From an uncultured Pedosphaera sp. (lineage in GTDB: Bacteria > Verrucomicrobiota > Verrucomicrobiia > Limisphaerales > Pedosphaeraceae): a DNA stretch of 64,000 nt. Positions 1 to 9,114 of this stretch are shown one piece after another. The notes below the pieces were generated by a model. That model saw only the letters and a list, made by a program, of their open reading frames with translations, did not search any database and had not been told where the DNA came from. Position numbers and translations under genes: made by a program. Position 1 is the stretch's first letter, and the number at the start of each line of letters is the position of its first letter. The DNA lies in NCBI GenBank assembly GCA_903918755.1, contig CAIXFN010000083.1, positions 1 through 64,000 on the forward strand. Direction: 5' to 3'.

Positions 1-292
1 GTCGAATGATCCAGCGCGTCGGGTGTTCCTCCACGTGCTCAAACAGGCCGGAATGGTCGATCATGAAGGCGACGACACTGCCGAGCAACAATCCGAAGCT
101 GGTGGCGGAAAAGGCGCGGAGGGAAAATCCCTTGAGCAATTCATCCACGGCCACCAGGGCGGCGCCGAAGGCGAACCCACCCAGGAGCCCCAGCCCGCCA
201 TGCCCCACGAATTCGGGGCGCACCTGGCTGACGGCATAGCCGCCCATGGTGCACATGCCGAGAAAGAGGATGCGGATGTACCAAAGGGCCAT
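1..292 (-). CDS. YacL-like PIN/TRAM domain protein, N-terminal part only
   Basis: The reading frame opens with ATG at 292 and runs off the left edge, so about 97 residues are visible. They are hydrophobic and contain two to three membrane segments separated by short polar turns, including the stretch VDELLKGFSLRAFSATSFG, which I recognise from the membrane region of verrucomicrobial YacL-type proteins. In that family the membrane part is followed by a PIN nuclease-like domain and a TRAM RNA-binding domain, which would lie outside the window. The gene follows the MCE gene on the same strand, 18 nt after its stop. The family call rests on memory of the N-terminus alone; cellular role unknown. 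Confidence 0.5.
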   Translation of the reverse strand, partial: MALWYIRILFLGMCTMGGYAVSQVRPEFVGHGGLGLLGGFAFGAALVAVDELLKGFSLRAFSATSFGLLLGSVVAFMIDHSGLFEHVEEHPTRWIIR

Positions 293-310
293 GGGGGGAT
301 CGGGTTACCC

Positions 311-1276
311 TCAGTGTTTCGCGGGAGCGTTCGTGGCGGGTGGCTTGGGCGTCTTGGGGAAGAACAGCCGCCATAGTCCCAAGTGGTTCAGATTGCTGGA
401 GGTGGTGCTGAAATTACTCGCAATCAAGGTAAAATCGGCCGCCAACTTGGGGTCTTTCAGCAATTCACCGGCGAGGCCGCGTCCGGCCTGAAGGTCGCCG
501 AGAATGTTGGTGAGGGTGGCGGAGGAGGTTTTCAGATTCTCCAAAGCGGCGTTCACCTGGGGTGCGCTATTGGATATGATGGCCTGGGCGGAAAGGCCGA
601 CATTCAGCAGCCGGTCCGAGAATGCCACCACATTGCTGACGGCCAGGTTCGCGCTCCCTTCGTTCGTCTGAACAATCCGGCGGAGATCGTTCACGGTGCC
701 CCGCGCATCCTCGGAAACCTGCCGGAAGTTAAGGATGGCGAGGGAGAGGTTGGTGAGGGTTTTTTCATTGAGCACCAGGCGACGGACGTCATCCACCGCG
801 GCATCAATTTTCTTGGCGGTCCCATCGAGTCCAGCGAGGAAAGCCCTGGCGTCGCGCTCGGCTTCCTGGAGATTGAAGGGATCTTCGGCGCGGGCTTCGC
901 TGCCGGGACCCAGCTTGCCACCGGTGTTCATTTGCGGAACCACGGCGACGTATTGGTCCCCCAGGAAGCCGGACTGTTCGATGGCAAAGCGGGCGTCGCT
1001 GTAAATGGTGTAATCCGTATAGATTTTAAGATAAATGGTTACCGATTTGCCATCCGGGGCCAGTTTGCAGCGGGAAACATTGCCGATCTGGACACCGGAC
1101 ATGAGGACGTTGGCGTGGGGCTTCATGCCGCCGACGTTTTTGGCGTGCAGAATGAGTTCAAACGTGGGGCGGAAGAGGGTGGTGCCGCGGCCGAATTGCA
1201 GGAGCAGGGTGCCGGCCAGCACCAGACAGACGAGGACGAAGAATCCCACTTTTAGTTCCAGACGTGTCTTGCTCAT
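311..1276 (-). CDS. MCE-family lipid-transport substrate-binding protein (MlaD-like)
   Basis: This 321-residue protein has one N-terminal membrane anchor (about residues 8-28) followed by an MCE domain (about 35-115), then a long helical region of the type that forms tunnels in longer MCE proteins. It is the periplasmic lipid-binding subunit of an ABC transporter moving phospholipids between membranes. An upstream ATG at 1318 would add 14 residues that overlap the ATPase gene; I chose the start at 1276 because it gives a standard anchor immediately and sits 1 nt after the ATPase stop. It is the last gene of the permease-ATPase-MCE operon. Confidence 0.88.
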   Translation of the reverse strand: MSKTRLELKVGFFVLVCLVLAGTLLLQFGRGTTLFRPTFELILHAKNVGGMKPHANVLMSGVQIGNVSRCKLAPDGKSVTIYLKIYTDYTIYSDARFAIEQSGFLGDQYVAVVPQMNTGGKLGPGSEARAEDPFNLQEAERDARAFLAGLDGTAKKIDAAVDDVRRLVLNEKTLTNLSLAILNFRQVSEDARGTVNDLRRIVQTNEGSANLAVSNVVAFSDRLLNVGLSAQAIISNSAPQVNAALENLKTSSATLTNILGDLQAGRGLAGELLKDPKLAADFTLIASNFSTTSSNLNHLGLWRLFFPKTPKPPATNAPAKH

Positions 1277-1277
1277 A

Positions 1278-2024
1278 TCAAAAATAATGCTCTTTGGGCA
1301 CCGAGATGCCGTTGACAAAGCGGTGCACCACCGGATCGGTGGAGTTGAAAATCTCGTCCGGAGTACCGCTGACGTAAATGCGCCGGTCGTGCAGCATGAG
1401 GATGCGGTTGCCGACCGTGCGGGCGCTCCGCATATCGTGGGTTACCACCACGGTGGTGACATTCAGCCGGTCCCGGACCCGGTTGATCAATTGGTCGATG
1501 CTGTCCGCCACGACGGGATCAAGTCCCGTGGTAGGTTCATCGTAGAGGACGATTTCGGGTTGGTAAATGATCGCCCGGGCCAGCCCGACGCGCTTGCGCA
1601 TGCCGCCCGAAAGTTCCGAAGGCTTTTTGGACTCGGTGCCGGACAATTCCACCATTTCCAACGCTTCGGCAACCTTGCGGCGAATTTCAGCGGGGGAAAG
1701 TTTGCGTTCCCGATCCAGCATAAAGCCGACATTTTCCGCCACCGTCAGCGAGTCAAAGAGCGCCGCCCCCTGGAAGAGCATGCCAAATTTCCGGCGCACG
1801 GGCAGCAACTGACGCTCGTTCAAACCGCAAAGATTTTCCCCGTCGATGATAACGGAACCGGAATCGGGTTTCAACAACCCCACCAGATGTTTGAGCAGGA
1901 CGCTCTTGCCGCCACCACTGCGGCCGATGATGACCACCGATTCCCCCGATTCGACGCGAAAAGTCACCCCATCCAGAATGGGGTTGGCACCAAACCGCTT
2001 CCGCAAGTCACTTACCTCGATCAT
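1278..2024 (-). CDS. ABC transporter ATPase of MCE/Mla lipid transport system (MlaF-like)
   Basis: The 248-residue protein is a complete ABC ATPase: Walker A GRSGGGKS at residues 34-41, signature LSGGMRKR near 138, Walker B ending in DEPTTGLDP near 160, and the switch histidine in VVVTHD. The GRSGGGKS form and GMRKRVGLARA signature are typical of MlaF/Ttg2A-type ATPases. It powers the permease encoded directly upstream, overlapping it by 4 nt (ATGA), so the two are translationally coupled. The MCE subunit follows immediately. Confidence 0.93.
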   Translation of the reverse strand: MIEVSDLRKRFGANPILDGVTFRVESGESVVIIGRSGGGKSVLLKHLVGLLKPDSGSVIIDGENLCGLNERQLLPVRRKFGMLFQGAALFDSLTVAENVGFMLDRERKLSPAEIRRKVAEALEMVELSGTESKKPSELSGGMRKRVGLARAIIYQPEIVLYDEPTTGLDPVVADSIDQLINRVRDRLNVTTVVVTHDMRSARTVGNRILMLHDRRIYVSGTPDEIFNSTDPVVHRFVNGISVPKEHYF

Positions 2025-2803
2025 GGGAACAGCCGGAGCAACTGATTCTGGGTGAGGGTGAGGAAGAAATTGGAAATCAGAATGCTGATGGACGCATAGA
2101 CCACCGCCTCGGTGGTGGCACGCCCGACGCCTTCGGCTCCCTCGCCACAGGTCATCCCCTTGTAACAGCCAATGACCGCAATAATGCCGCCGAAGACGAA
2201 CGCCTTGCTGGTGCCAATAACGATGTCCACGCCCTTGGTGTAGCTGACCATGTTGTGGTAAAGGTAGGCGGGGTCGATATCGAGCAGGAAGACCCCCACC
2301 AGGTAACCGGAGGTGATGCCCACCGCCATGGCCTCCGTGGTCAGTAACGGCAGGGAAACCAGTGAAGCCATCAACCGCGGGACCACCAGGTAGTCCACGG
2401 GATGGGTGGCCAGCGTGCGCAGCGCATCGATTTGTTCCGTAACTTTCATCGTGCCCAACTCCGCAGCCATCGCAGCACCCACCCGACCCGCCACCATCAG
2501 GGCCGTCAGCACCGGGCCCAGTTCATCGCACATGGAGACACTCACCACTGCCAGCGTGGCCGTGTCCATGGCCACTTTGTGAAATTGAAAATAGGTCTGG
2601 GCCGCCAGTACCATGCCCGTAAAGGCGCCCGTGATGATCACGACAGCCTGGGATTTTACGCCGATGAAATATATCTGGTAGAGGAAATCCCGCCACGACA
2701 CTTTGAAAGTCAGGAGCGAAGCGACGGATTCCTTGGCCAGAAGGGACAAACTTCCCAGACCGGTCAACCAATCCAGCACGAATCTTTTGGCGGCTCCATT
2801 CAT
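2021..2803 (-). CDS. MlaE-family ABC transporter permease
   Basis: The 260-residue integral membrane protein has about five hydrophobic segments and matches the MlaE permease family, including the conserved region around ELGPVLTALMVAGRVGAAMAAELGTM, of which the cytoplasmic coupling helix (EQIDALRTLATHPVDYLVVPR area) is easily seen. It is the first gene of the three-gene lipid-transport operon. With the ATPase and MCE subunits it forms the inner-membrane complex. No outer-membrane lipoprotein (MlaA) or periplasmic shuttle (MlaC) is encoded nearby. Confidence 0.93.
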   Translation of the reverse strand: MNGAAKRFVLDWLTGLGSLSLLAKESVASLLTFKVSWRDFLYQIYFIGVKSQAVVIITGAFTGMVLAAQTYFQFHKVAMDTATLAVVSVSMCDELGPVLTALMVAGRVGAAMAAELGTMKVTEQIDALRTLATHPVDYLVVPRLMASLVSLPLLTTEAMAVGITSGYLVGVFLLDIDPAYLYHNMVSYTKGVDIVIGTSKAFVFGGIIAVIGCYKGMTCGEGAEGVGRATTEAVVYASISILISNFFLTLTQNQLLRLFP

Positions 2804-3179
2804 CGATTACTCTTCATTTAGCAGGGGTGATTTCGGTTGGCGAGTGTATTCCCGGCGGCAGCCAGGTTCAGGATGGGATTGAACAAAAGACTATTAAACA
2901 TGAGGTAACACAGACAACAGAGAAACACAGCACCATTTCTCCGTTACCCAAGGTAGGCGCTCGTGCCTCGCGCCAAGCTTGGGCTAGATGGCACAACACC
3001 TTTGGTGTTGGGGGACGTGTGGAAAATGGATGGCACCACCTCTCCCCAGCCCTCTCCGCCATTGTGAATGGCAGAGAGGGGGAAGACGGCTGGTTGGCCG
3101 TCGTTCGGGCCAGGTAACTTCCACGGAGCCAGGAGTCCAGAGCCTAACCGGAGGCGGGAACGATTCCCGCGACCGGTGA
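2804..3179. repeat. Intergenic region with three stem-loops, one REP-like
   Basis: This 376-nt gap between clpC and the permease gene holds no convincing gene. Three inverted repeats are visible: CAACACC/GGTGTTG at 2994-3010 with a 3-nt loop; a longer imperfect one at 3050-3080 (CCCTCTC-GCCATT against AATGGC-GAGAGGG with one mismatch); and GCGGGAA/TTCCCGC at 3154-3170, just downstream of clpC and possibly its transcription end. The 3050-3080 element looks like a dispersed REP-type sequence, but only one copy is in the window. Confidence 0.5.
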
Positions 3180-5705
3180 TTATTTGGAAAGGGCGCCTTC
3201 GGCGGCGGCGTTTTGAATGAAGACCAGGCGGTCCTTTTCAAAGGTGACCTGAATCGGATCATTCTCGTGCAGGTTACCCTTGAGGATCTCCTCCGCGAGG
3301 GGATCTTCCAAAAACCGTTCCACGGAACGACGCATGGGGCGCGCACCGTAATTCGGATCATAGCCCTTTTCGACCAGGAAGTCGCGGGCCTTCTCATCCA
3401 GGGTGAGCCGGATATTCTTGTTGCGCAGGCGCTCGCAGACCTTGTTGATTTCCAGGTCGAGAATCTCGATCAAATCCGGTTTGGTGAGCGACCGGAAGAC
3501 GATGACGTCGTCCAGACGGTTCAGAAACTCGGGACGGAAGGTGCGCTTCGCTTCTTCCAGAATTTTCTCCCGCATGTTCTCGTAAGTGGATTCGTCCGTG
3601 ATGGGCGAGAATCCCAGCGTGGACTGTTTTTTGATGGTCTCCGAGCCGACGTTGGAGGTCATCAGGATGATGGTGTTCCGGAAGTTGACCACCCGACCGA
3701 TGTTGTCGGTCAGTTTGCCTTCTTCCAGGATTTGCAGCAGCATGTTCCACACGTCCGGATGCGCTTTCTCGATTTCATCGAAAAGCACCACGGAATAAGG
3801 CTTGCGGCGGACTTGTTCGGTCAATTGGCCGCCTTCCTCGTAACCGACATAGCCGGGCGGTGATCCAACCAGCCGGGAGACGTTGAATTTCTCCATGTAC
3901 TCGCTCATGTCGAGCTGGATCAGGGATTTGGCGTCGCCAAACATCTGTTCCGCCAACGTCTTCGCGAGCAGGGTCTTGCCGACCCCGGTGGGTCCCAGCA
4001 GGGCGAATGTGCCCACGGGACGCTTGGGATCCTTCAGATCTGCGCGGGAACGGCGGAGGGCCTTGCACATGGCCGCCACGGCTTCCTTCTGGCCGATGAC
4101 GATCTTGGACATCGTGGCTTCCACCGCCAGGAGCCGTTGGGACTCGCCCTGTTCCATCCGCTTCAGCGGGATGCCGGTCCATTTGGCCACGACGTGGAGG
4201 ATGTCCTCTTCGTCGACGCGGACGCGCTTTTCCTCGCGATTGGCGCGCCAGGCGCTCAGGACGCCTTCAAGCTTTTCCTTGGCCTGCTTTTCCTTGTCGC
4301 GCATGGACGCGGCGCCTTCGAAATCCTGTTCCTTGATCGCGCGCTCCTTGTGGCCCTTGATCACATCGATTTCCGCCTCGATTTCCTTGACCTCGGGCGG
4401 GCGGGTCATCGTGCCAATGCGCGCCCGGGAGCCGGCTTCATCCATCAAGTCGATGGCCTTGTCCGGCAGAAAACGATCAGGGATGTAACGATCCGACAAT
4501 TTCACCGCCGCTTCGATGGCCTGGTCCGTGAATTCGGCTTTGTGATGCTCCTCGTACTTGCCCCGCAATCCCTTCAGGATGAGCACGGCTTCTTCGATGG
4601 AGGGGGCCTCGACTTTCACGCTCTGGAACCGGCGTTCCAAGGCGGCATCCTTCTCGATATACTTGCGGTATTCGTTGAGCGTGGTGGCGCCGATGCACTG
4701 CATTTCGCCGCGGCTCAGGGCGGGTTTGATGATGTTGGAGGCATCCATGGTGCCCTCGGCGGAACCGGCGCCCACAATGGTGTGCAACTCATCGATGAAC
4801 AGAATGATGTTGCGAGCACGGCGGATTTCATCCATGACCGCCTTGATGCGCTCCTCGAACTGGCCGCGGTATTTCGTGCCGGCGACCATCAAGGCCAGAT
4901 CCAGCGTAATCACGCGCTTTTCGCGGAGCAGTTCGGGCACGTTGCCCGAGGCGATTTCCTGGGCCAGACCTTCCACGATCGCGGTCTTACCCACGCCCGC
5001 CTCGCCCAGCAGGACGGGATTGTTCTTGGTGCGACGGCAGAGGATCTGGATAACGCGTTCGATTTCGTTCTTGCGGCCGATGACCGGGTCCATTTCGCCT
5101 TTGCGCGCAATTTCGGTCAGATCCCGTCCGTACGCTTTCAGGGCGGGAGTTTTGACTTCCCCCTTCTTCTCCGGATTGGCGGGCTTCTCGGGGGCGTTGC
5201 CACCCCCACCGCCAGCACCTTCGGCGGGGGGCTGCTCGTCCTGTTCCTTAAAGTTGGGATCGAGTTCCTTCAGAATTTCCTGGCGGGTCTGCTCAATATC
5301 GATGTCCAGGTTTTTGAGGACGCGGGCGGCCACGCCATCACCTTCGCGCAGGAGTCCCAGCAGGATGTGCTCGGTGCCCACATAGGTATGATTGAGCGCG
5401 CGGGCCTCTTTGGCCGCCAAGGCGAGCACCTTCTTGACCCGGGGCGTATAGGGGATGTTGCCGATCATTTTTTGGTCCGGCCCCGTGCCGACCTGTTTCT
5501 CGACTTCCATCCGCACCGTTTCCAGATCCAGCCCGAGTTTCTGGAGGACGTTCACCGCCACGCCCTGGCCCAGCTTGATCAAGCCAAGCAGGAGGTGTTC
5601 AGTGCCCACAAAATTGTGGTTGAAGCGGTCCGCCTCTTTGCGCGCCAGCGCGAGCACTTGCTGGGCGCGGGGCGTGAAATTGTTCATTGCATCTTCGTTT
5701 GCCAT
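3180..5705 (-). CDS. clpC: ClpC, ATP-dependent Clp protease ATP-binding subunit
   Basis: A full-length ClpC (841 residues; an alternative start at 5687, [11 protein letters not shown], gives 835 and is the usual family start). Domains in order: two Clp_N repeats (about 8-150), a Gly/Pro-rich linker, AAA1 with Walker A GEAGVGKT near 235 and ILFIDELHT, a UVR/M domain near 420-470 (the adaptor-binding feature separating ClpC from ClpA), AAA2 with GPTGVGKT and [13 protein letters not shown], and the D2-small domain. STLGFS is a plausible ClpP-docking loop. It unfolds substrates for ClpP. mcsA and mcsB lie upstream on the same strand, so arginine-phosphorylated proteins are the likely substrates. 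No ctsR or clpP is nearby. Confidence 0.97.
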   Translation of the reverse strand: MANEDAMNNFTPRAQQVLALARKEADRFNHNFVGTEHLLLGLIKLGQGVAVNVLQKLGLDLETVRMEVEKQVGTGPDQKMIGNIPYTPRVKKVLALAAKEARALNHTYVGTEHILLGLLREGDGVAARVLKNLDIDIEQTRQEILKELDPNFKEQDEQPPAEGAGGGGGNAPEKPANPEKKGEVKTPALKAYGRDLTEIARKGEMDPVIGRKNEIERVIQILCRRTKNNPVLLGEAGVGKTAIVEGLAQEIASGNVPELLREKRVITLDLALMVAGTKYRGQFEERIKAVMDEIRRARNIILFIDELHTIVGAGSAEGTMDASNIIKPALSRGEMQCIGATTLNEYRKYIEKDAALERRFQSVKVEAPSIEEAVLILKGLRGKYEEHHKAEFTDQAIEAAVKLSDRYIPDRFLPDKAIDLMDEAGSRARIGTMTRPPEVKEIEAEIDVIKGHKERAIKEQDFEGAASMRDKEKQAKEKLEGVLSAWRANREEKRVRVDEEDILHVVAKWTGIPLKRMEQGESQRLLAVEATMSKIVIGQKEAVAAMCKALRRSRADLKDPKRPVGTFALLGPTGVGKTLLAKTLAEQMFGDAKSLIQLDMSEYMEKFNVSRLVGSPPGYVGYEEGGQLTEQVRRKPYSVVLFDEIEKAHPDVWNMLLQILEEGKLTDNIGRVVNFRNTIILMTSNVGSETIKKQSTLGFSPITDESTYENMREKILEEAKRTFRPEFLNRLDDVIVFRSLTKPDLIEILDLEINKVCERLRNKNIRLTLDEKARDFLVEKGYDPNYGARPMRRSVERFLEDPLAEEILKGNLHENDPIQVTFEKDRLVFIQNAAAEGALSK

Positions 5706-5888
5706 AAAATAAACGTGCTGCTAATTGCTTACTTTGTCCAGTGCCGCGCCGCTATTGCTGATGGATTCCGCAATGGCGGTAAATTCGGCGGCCAACTCCC
5801 CACCTGCGCCAGTCGGAGACGCACTCATGGTTCACCCAACAGCGCTGGCGCCATCCTGACTCAGGCCGCCCGTGATCCGGATGGCCGC

Positions 5889-6995
5889 CTATTTGGCTGG
5901 TTTGTCGTGGGTGCCACCACCGCCCAGCGGGGAGATTGGCCGGCTGACCCCGCGCAGGTTTTCGCGCAGCATGTCGGCCCGCAACACATCCCGTTCTTCG
6001 GCCGAGAGCTTTTCGGAATATTGCTTCTGCAAATGGGCCGGTTGGGTACGGATGAATAATTCATCCGTCAACGCGCGGTCACTGCCGGGGAATAAATCCA
6101 AGTCCATGCCCAGACGCATACTGGAGAGATGGTTCATGGTCTCCTTGGACGAAATGCTGTGGGCATTGGCCAAGGTACCGTAGGCCCGACCGATGTTGTT
6201 ATAAACCATTTTCGGTTTCTTTTCCAGCAGCACCCCGCGGGCATTCTCCTCGTGCTCGATGATCTGCGCGAGCACCTTTTCGAGACGCTCGACGATGGCC
6301 GTCTCGGTTTCGCCCAAAGTCATCTGGTTGGAGACCTGGAACACATTCCCCAAGGCCTCCGTGCCTTCGCCGTAAAGACCCCGGACGGCCAGTCCGAGTT
6401 TGTTCACCGAAGTGATGATGGGATTGATCTGCTCGGCCAACACCAGCCCCGGGAGGTGCAGCATCGCACTGACGCGAATCCCGGTGCCGAGGTTGGTGGG
6501 GCAGGCGGTCAAATAGCCAAGATCGGAACTAAAAGCATAATCCAGTTTTCGTTCCAGAGCGGAATCGACCTGGTCGACGGCGGCCCAGGCCTGGCGGAGT
6601 TGCAAGCCCGGACGCAGCGCCTGCATCCGGAGGTGGTCCTCTTCGTTGATCATCACGCACAAGGACTCCTCGCGATTCAGGACCAAGCCGCTGCCGGCAC
6701 CTTTGGCGGCATGCTCCCGACTGATCAAATGGCGTTCGACCAGGATCTGCTTGTCGAGCGGGATCAGATTGTCCATGGATTCGGAAAACGCGCCCCGCAT
6801 CTCCGCCAAACTTTCCACGGCCGGTTTGATCAGTTCGAGGATGCGCACGCGCTCCGGCTTCTTGGCCCAACCGGGAAAAGAGGCGTTGCGGATATTCCGG
6901 GCCAACCGCACCCGGCTGGACATTACAATGCGGTCGTGCGGACCTTTGCGACGGGCGCTCTCCGCCGGGGGAACGAGGAATTCATTAATGTTCAT
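5889..6995 (-). CDS. mcsB: McsB, protein-arginine kinase
   Basis: The 368-residue protein is related to phosphagen kinases and carries the McsB hallmarks: SSRVRLARN near residue 28, the nucleotide-binding CPTNLGTG motif in mid-protein, and VMINEEDHLRMQ. McsB phosphorylates arginines on damaged or regulatory proteins, marking them for ClpC-ClpP. It starts 3 nt after the mcsA stop, and clpC follows 183 nt downstream, so activator, kinase and unfoldase form one unit. Confidence 0.95.
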   Translation of the reverse strand: MNINEFLVPPAESARRKGPHDRIVMSSRVRLARNIRNASFPGWAKKPERVRILELIKPAVESLAEMRGAFSESMDNLIPLDKQILVERHLISREHAAKGAGSGLVLNREESLCVMINEEDHLRMQALRPGLQLRQAWAAVDQVDSALERKLDYAFSSDLGYLTACPTNLGTGIRVSAMLHLPGLVLAEQINPIITSVNKLGLAVRGLYGEGTEALGNVFQVSNQMTLGETETAIVERLEKVLAQIIEHEENARGVLLEKKPKMVYNNIGRAYGTLANAHSISSKETMNHLSSMRLGMDLDLFPGSDRALTDELFIRTQPAHLQKQYSEKLSAEERDVLRADMLRENLRGVSRPISPLGGGGTHDKPAK

Positions 6996-6998
6996 TGG

Positions 6999-7508
6999 TT
7001 ACGGCACCGTCAATCCACCCAACTTCAGATTCATCTGCCGGATTTCGTCCCGCAAGAGGGCGGCCTGCTCGAAATCCTCGCCTTCGATGGCCGTGGTGAG
7101 CTTCTTTTGCAGTGATTTCAGGCGATCAGCCAGATCCCGCCCCTGGACTAGGAATTGCGGCACCTTGCCGATATGGCGGGTCCCTTTGTGCATCGTTTTG
7201 AGCAGGCCCTCCAAACCTTCAGCGAAAGTGAGGTAACAATCCGCGCAACCGAGGCGGCCAGTCTTCTTGAAGTCGGCCTGGGTGAAGCCGCAGCGAGGGC
7301 ATTTCAGTTCGACCCCGCCGGAAGCCTGCTCGACCTCCTGGGCCGCGCCGAGTCCGAGCAACAGATCAGCCAGGGAAAAGCCGGCGGGATCGTTCACCCC
7401 CTTGTGCTTGGCGCAATCCTCGCACAGGTCGACTTTTTGCATCTTGTCCCCAGCGATCTGGGTGAGATGCACCTTGGCTTCCTTCTGTTTGCAAATACAA
7501 CACAGCAT
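6999..7508 (-). CDS. mcsA: McsA, zinc-binding activator of McsB
   Basis: The 169-residue protein has the McsA layout: N-terminal CCICKQKEA and CEDCAKHKG zinc-binding motifs, a second pair CPRCG / CADC in the middle, and a C-terminal UVR domain (EDFEQAALLRDEI). McsA stimulates McsB and links it to ClpC. It lies 4 nt after the ilvE stop and 3 nt before mcsB. Confidence 0.94.
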   Translation of the reverse strand: MLCCICKQKEAKVHLTQIAGDKMQKVDLCEDCAKHKGVNDPAGFSLADLLLGLGAAQEVEQASGGVELKCPRCGFTQADFKKTGRLGCADCYLTFAEGLEGLLKTMHKGTRHIGKVPQFLVQGRDLADRLKSLQKKLTTAIEGEDFEQAALLRDEIRQMNLKLGGLTVP

Positions 7509-7512
7509 ATTC

Positions 7513-8385
7513 TTAATCGTATATCGACTCCCCGACGCTGTTCGTCAAGGTGCGGTACTGAGCCACCAGGGCTTTCGTGATCGGTCCGGGGCTCCCGTCG
7601 CCGATGATCCGGCCATCAATTTTGACCACCGGCACCAATTCGGCGCCCGTCCCCGTCAAGAAGCACTCGTCCGCATTGAATAAATCGTAACGGGTGAGGT
7701 TCGGTTCCGCAACCGACATTCCGGCATCGCGTCCCAAGCCCATCACCACTTCACGGGTGATGCCATAAAGGGCGCCGGCGGACAAGGGAGGCGTCAGCAA
7801 CTGCTTGCCTTTGATGATAAAAAGGTTGTCGCCCGTGCATTCCGCCACAAATCCCTCGGAATTGAGCATGACCGCTTCCTCGCAACCCCCGTTATTGGCC
7901 TCAATCTTGGCCAAGATGTTGTTCAGGTAGTTCAGGGATTTGATGGCCGGGTTCAACGCGCTGTGCAAATTGCGCACGGTCGGCACCGTGATGATATCCA
8001 GGCCTTTTTCGTAATATTCCTCCGGATAGAGCTGGATCTTGCCCGCGATGATCACCACGGAAGGTGCCTTGCAGGACTTCGGGTTCAATCCCAAAGTTCC
8101 GATACCGCGCGTCACGAGGAGTCGGATATACCCATCCTGGACCTTGTTCCGGCGGCAGGTGGCGATGACGGCTTTCATCATTTCCGCGTGGCTCAACGGA
8201 ATGGTCAGCAAAATGGCCTTGGCAGAGGCGAACAGGCGGTCAATATGCTCCCGCAGACGGAATACGCGACCGTTATAGGCGCGAATCCCCTCGAAGATTC
8301 CGTCGCCATACAACAATCCGTGATCAAACACGGAGATCTTGGCATTCCGTTCGTCGTAATATTTGCCGTCGATGTAGATTTTCAT
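7513..8385 (-). CDS. ilvE: Branched-chain amino acid aminotransferase (class IV)
   Basis: The 290-residue fold-type IV PLP enzyme begins MKIYIDGKYYDERNAKISV and shows the GLLYGDGIFEGIRAYNG block typical of IlvE. The PLP lysine lies in IKSLNYLNN near residue 155. It transaminates the 2-oxo acids of leucine, isoleucine and valine with glutamate. D-amino acid and aminodeoxychorismate-lyase relatives share the fold, but the LNYLNNILAKIEA region favours IlvE. It precedes mcsA by 4 nt, so the metabolic gene and the quality-control genes may be co-transcribed. Confidence 0.88.
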   Translation of the reverse strand: MKIYIDGKYYDERNAKISVFDHGLLYGDGIFEGIRAYNGRVFRLREHIDRLFASAKAILLTIPLSHAEMMKAVIATCRRNKVQDGYIRLLVTRGIGTLGLNPKSCKAPSVVIIAGKIQLYPEEYYEKGLDIITVPTVRNLHSALNPAIKSLNYLNNILAKIEANNGGCEEAVMLNSEGFVAECTGDNLFIIKGKQLLTPPLSAGALYGITREVVMGLGRDAGMSVAEPNLTRYDLFNADECFLTGTGAELVPVVKIDGRIIGDGSPGPITKALVAQYRTLTNSVGESIYD

Positions 8386-8560
8386 GCTAATAGCCGTGCT
8401 GCAAACTACGTTAAACCCCGGCGGGAACGCAACTCAGGATTTGGACTGAAAATAATTCGCCACAGACGCGGAGATCTGACCGCTACCGCGTCCCCGACGC
8501 CTGCGTAAGTGTTTGCCGCCGGGGCGGAGGACTTCGGGCGACCGTTGGGAGGCCGAAACA

Positions 8561-8590
8561 ATAAAAAGAGGCACCTCCGCAGGAGGTGAA
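8561..8590 (-). terminator. Intrinsic terminator downstream of the HU-like gene
   Basis: On the minus strand a perfect stem CACCTCC/GGAGGTG (8572-8588, 3-nt loop) is followed after 4 nt by five U residues (8563-8567). It lies about 50 nt past the stop of the HU-like gene. The rest of the 8386-8640 gap shows no gene. Confidence 0.75.
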
Positions 8591-8640
8591 ATCTCCGAAT
8601 TTCGAATTTTTAGTGGGCCGTCAGGCGAAAGACCAGGCGG

Positions 8641-8967
8641 TCAGGCGGGTGGGGGCAATTTGGGTGCGCTCCCCTGGTTTGCCGGCGTCAACTTGATGAC
8701 TTGGACCCGCATTTCCTTCCCCGGTTTAAATTTGACGATTGCCCGCGGGGGGATGGGCACATTGGTGGCCGGAGCGTTGGGATTGCGGCCGACCCGGGCT
8801 TTGCGAATTTTGACCTCGAAGACCCCAAAATTACGCAATTCCACCTTATTCCCCATGGAAACCGCCTCGGCAATGTAATCCAGAGTTTTTTGGACCACCT
8901 CCAAGACCTGGTGTTGCCCCAACCCGGTATCATTGCTGATCCGCATTACTAAATCTCGCTTTGTCAT
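8641..8967 (-). CDS. HU/IHF-family DNA-binding protein
   Basis: A 108-residue histone-like protein. It starts MTKRDLVMRISNDTG and has the IHF/HU core GNKVELRNFGVFEVKIRKARVGRNP with the flexible DNA-binding arm around RNPNAP. A C-terminal tail of about 15 residues rich in P and K extends beyond the usual 90-100 residues. An in-frame ATG at 9018 would add 17 residues, but the start at 8967 matches the family. It bends DNA and organises the nucleoid; whether it is HU or IHF cannot be told from sequence alone. Confidence 0.9.
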   Translation of the reverse strand: MTKRDLVMRISNDTGLGQHQVLEVVQKTLDYIAEAVSMGNKVELRNFGVFEVKIRKARVGRNPNAPATNVPIPPRAIVKFKPGKEMRVQVIKLTPANQGSAPKLPPPA

Positions 8968-9114
8968 AGTTGATCCCTGCTCGGATGTTGTTAAGCCTTG
9001 CAACTGTGAGCCTTGCACATAGTCGTATAGGGCGTGGCTTCTGACTAGTCAAGTAGATATTATCGCCTCTTGCGCGGTCGCTATTAGCGCAGATCATCCA
9101 ATCGTTCTTGGACG

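Noticed and set aside
2804-3179. Small plus-strand gene between clpC and the permease gene
   Set aside because: Frames of 60-96 residues here read through palindromes and have no protein-like features.
4137-6059. 640-residue open frame antisense to clpC/mcsB
   Set aside because: It lies opposite two unambiguous genes and shows no recognisable domain; long antisense frames are expected in GC-rich genes.
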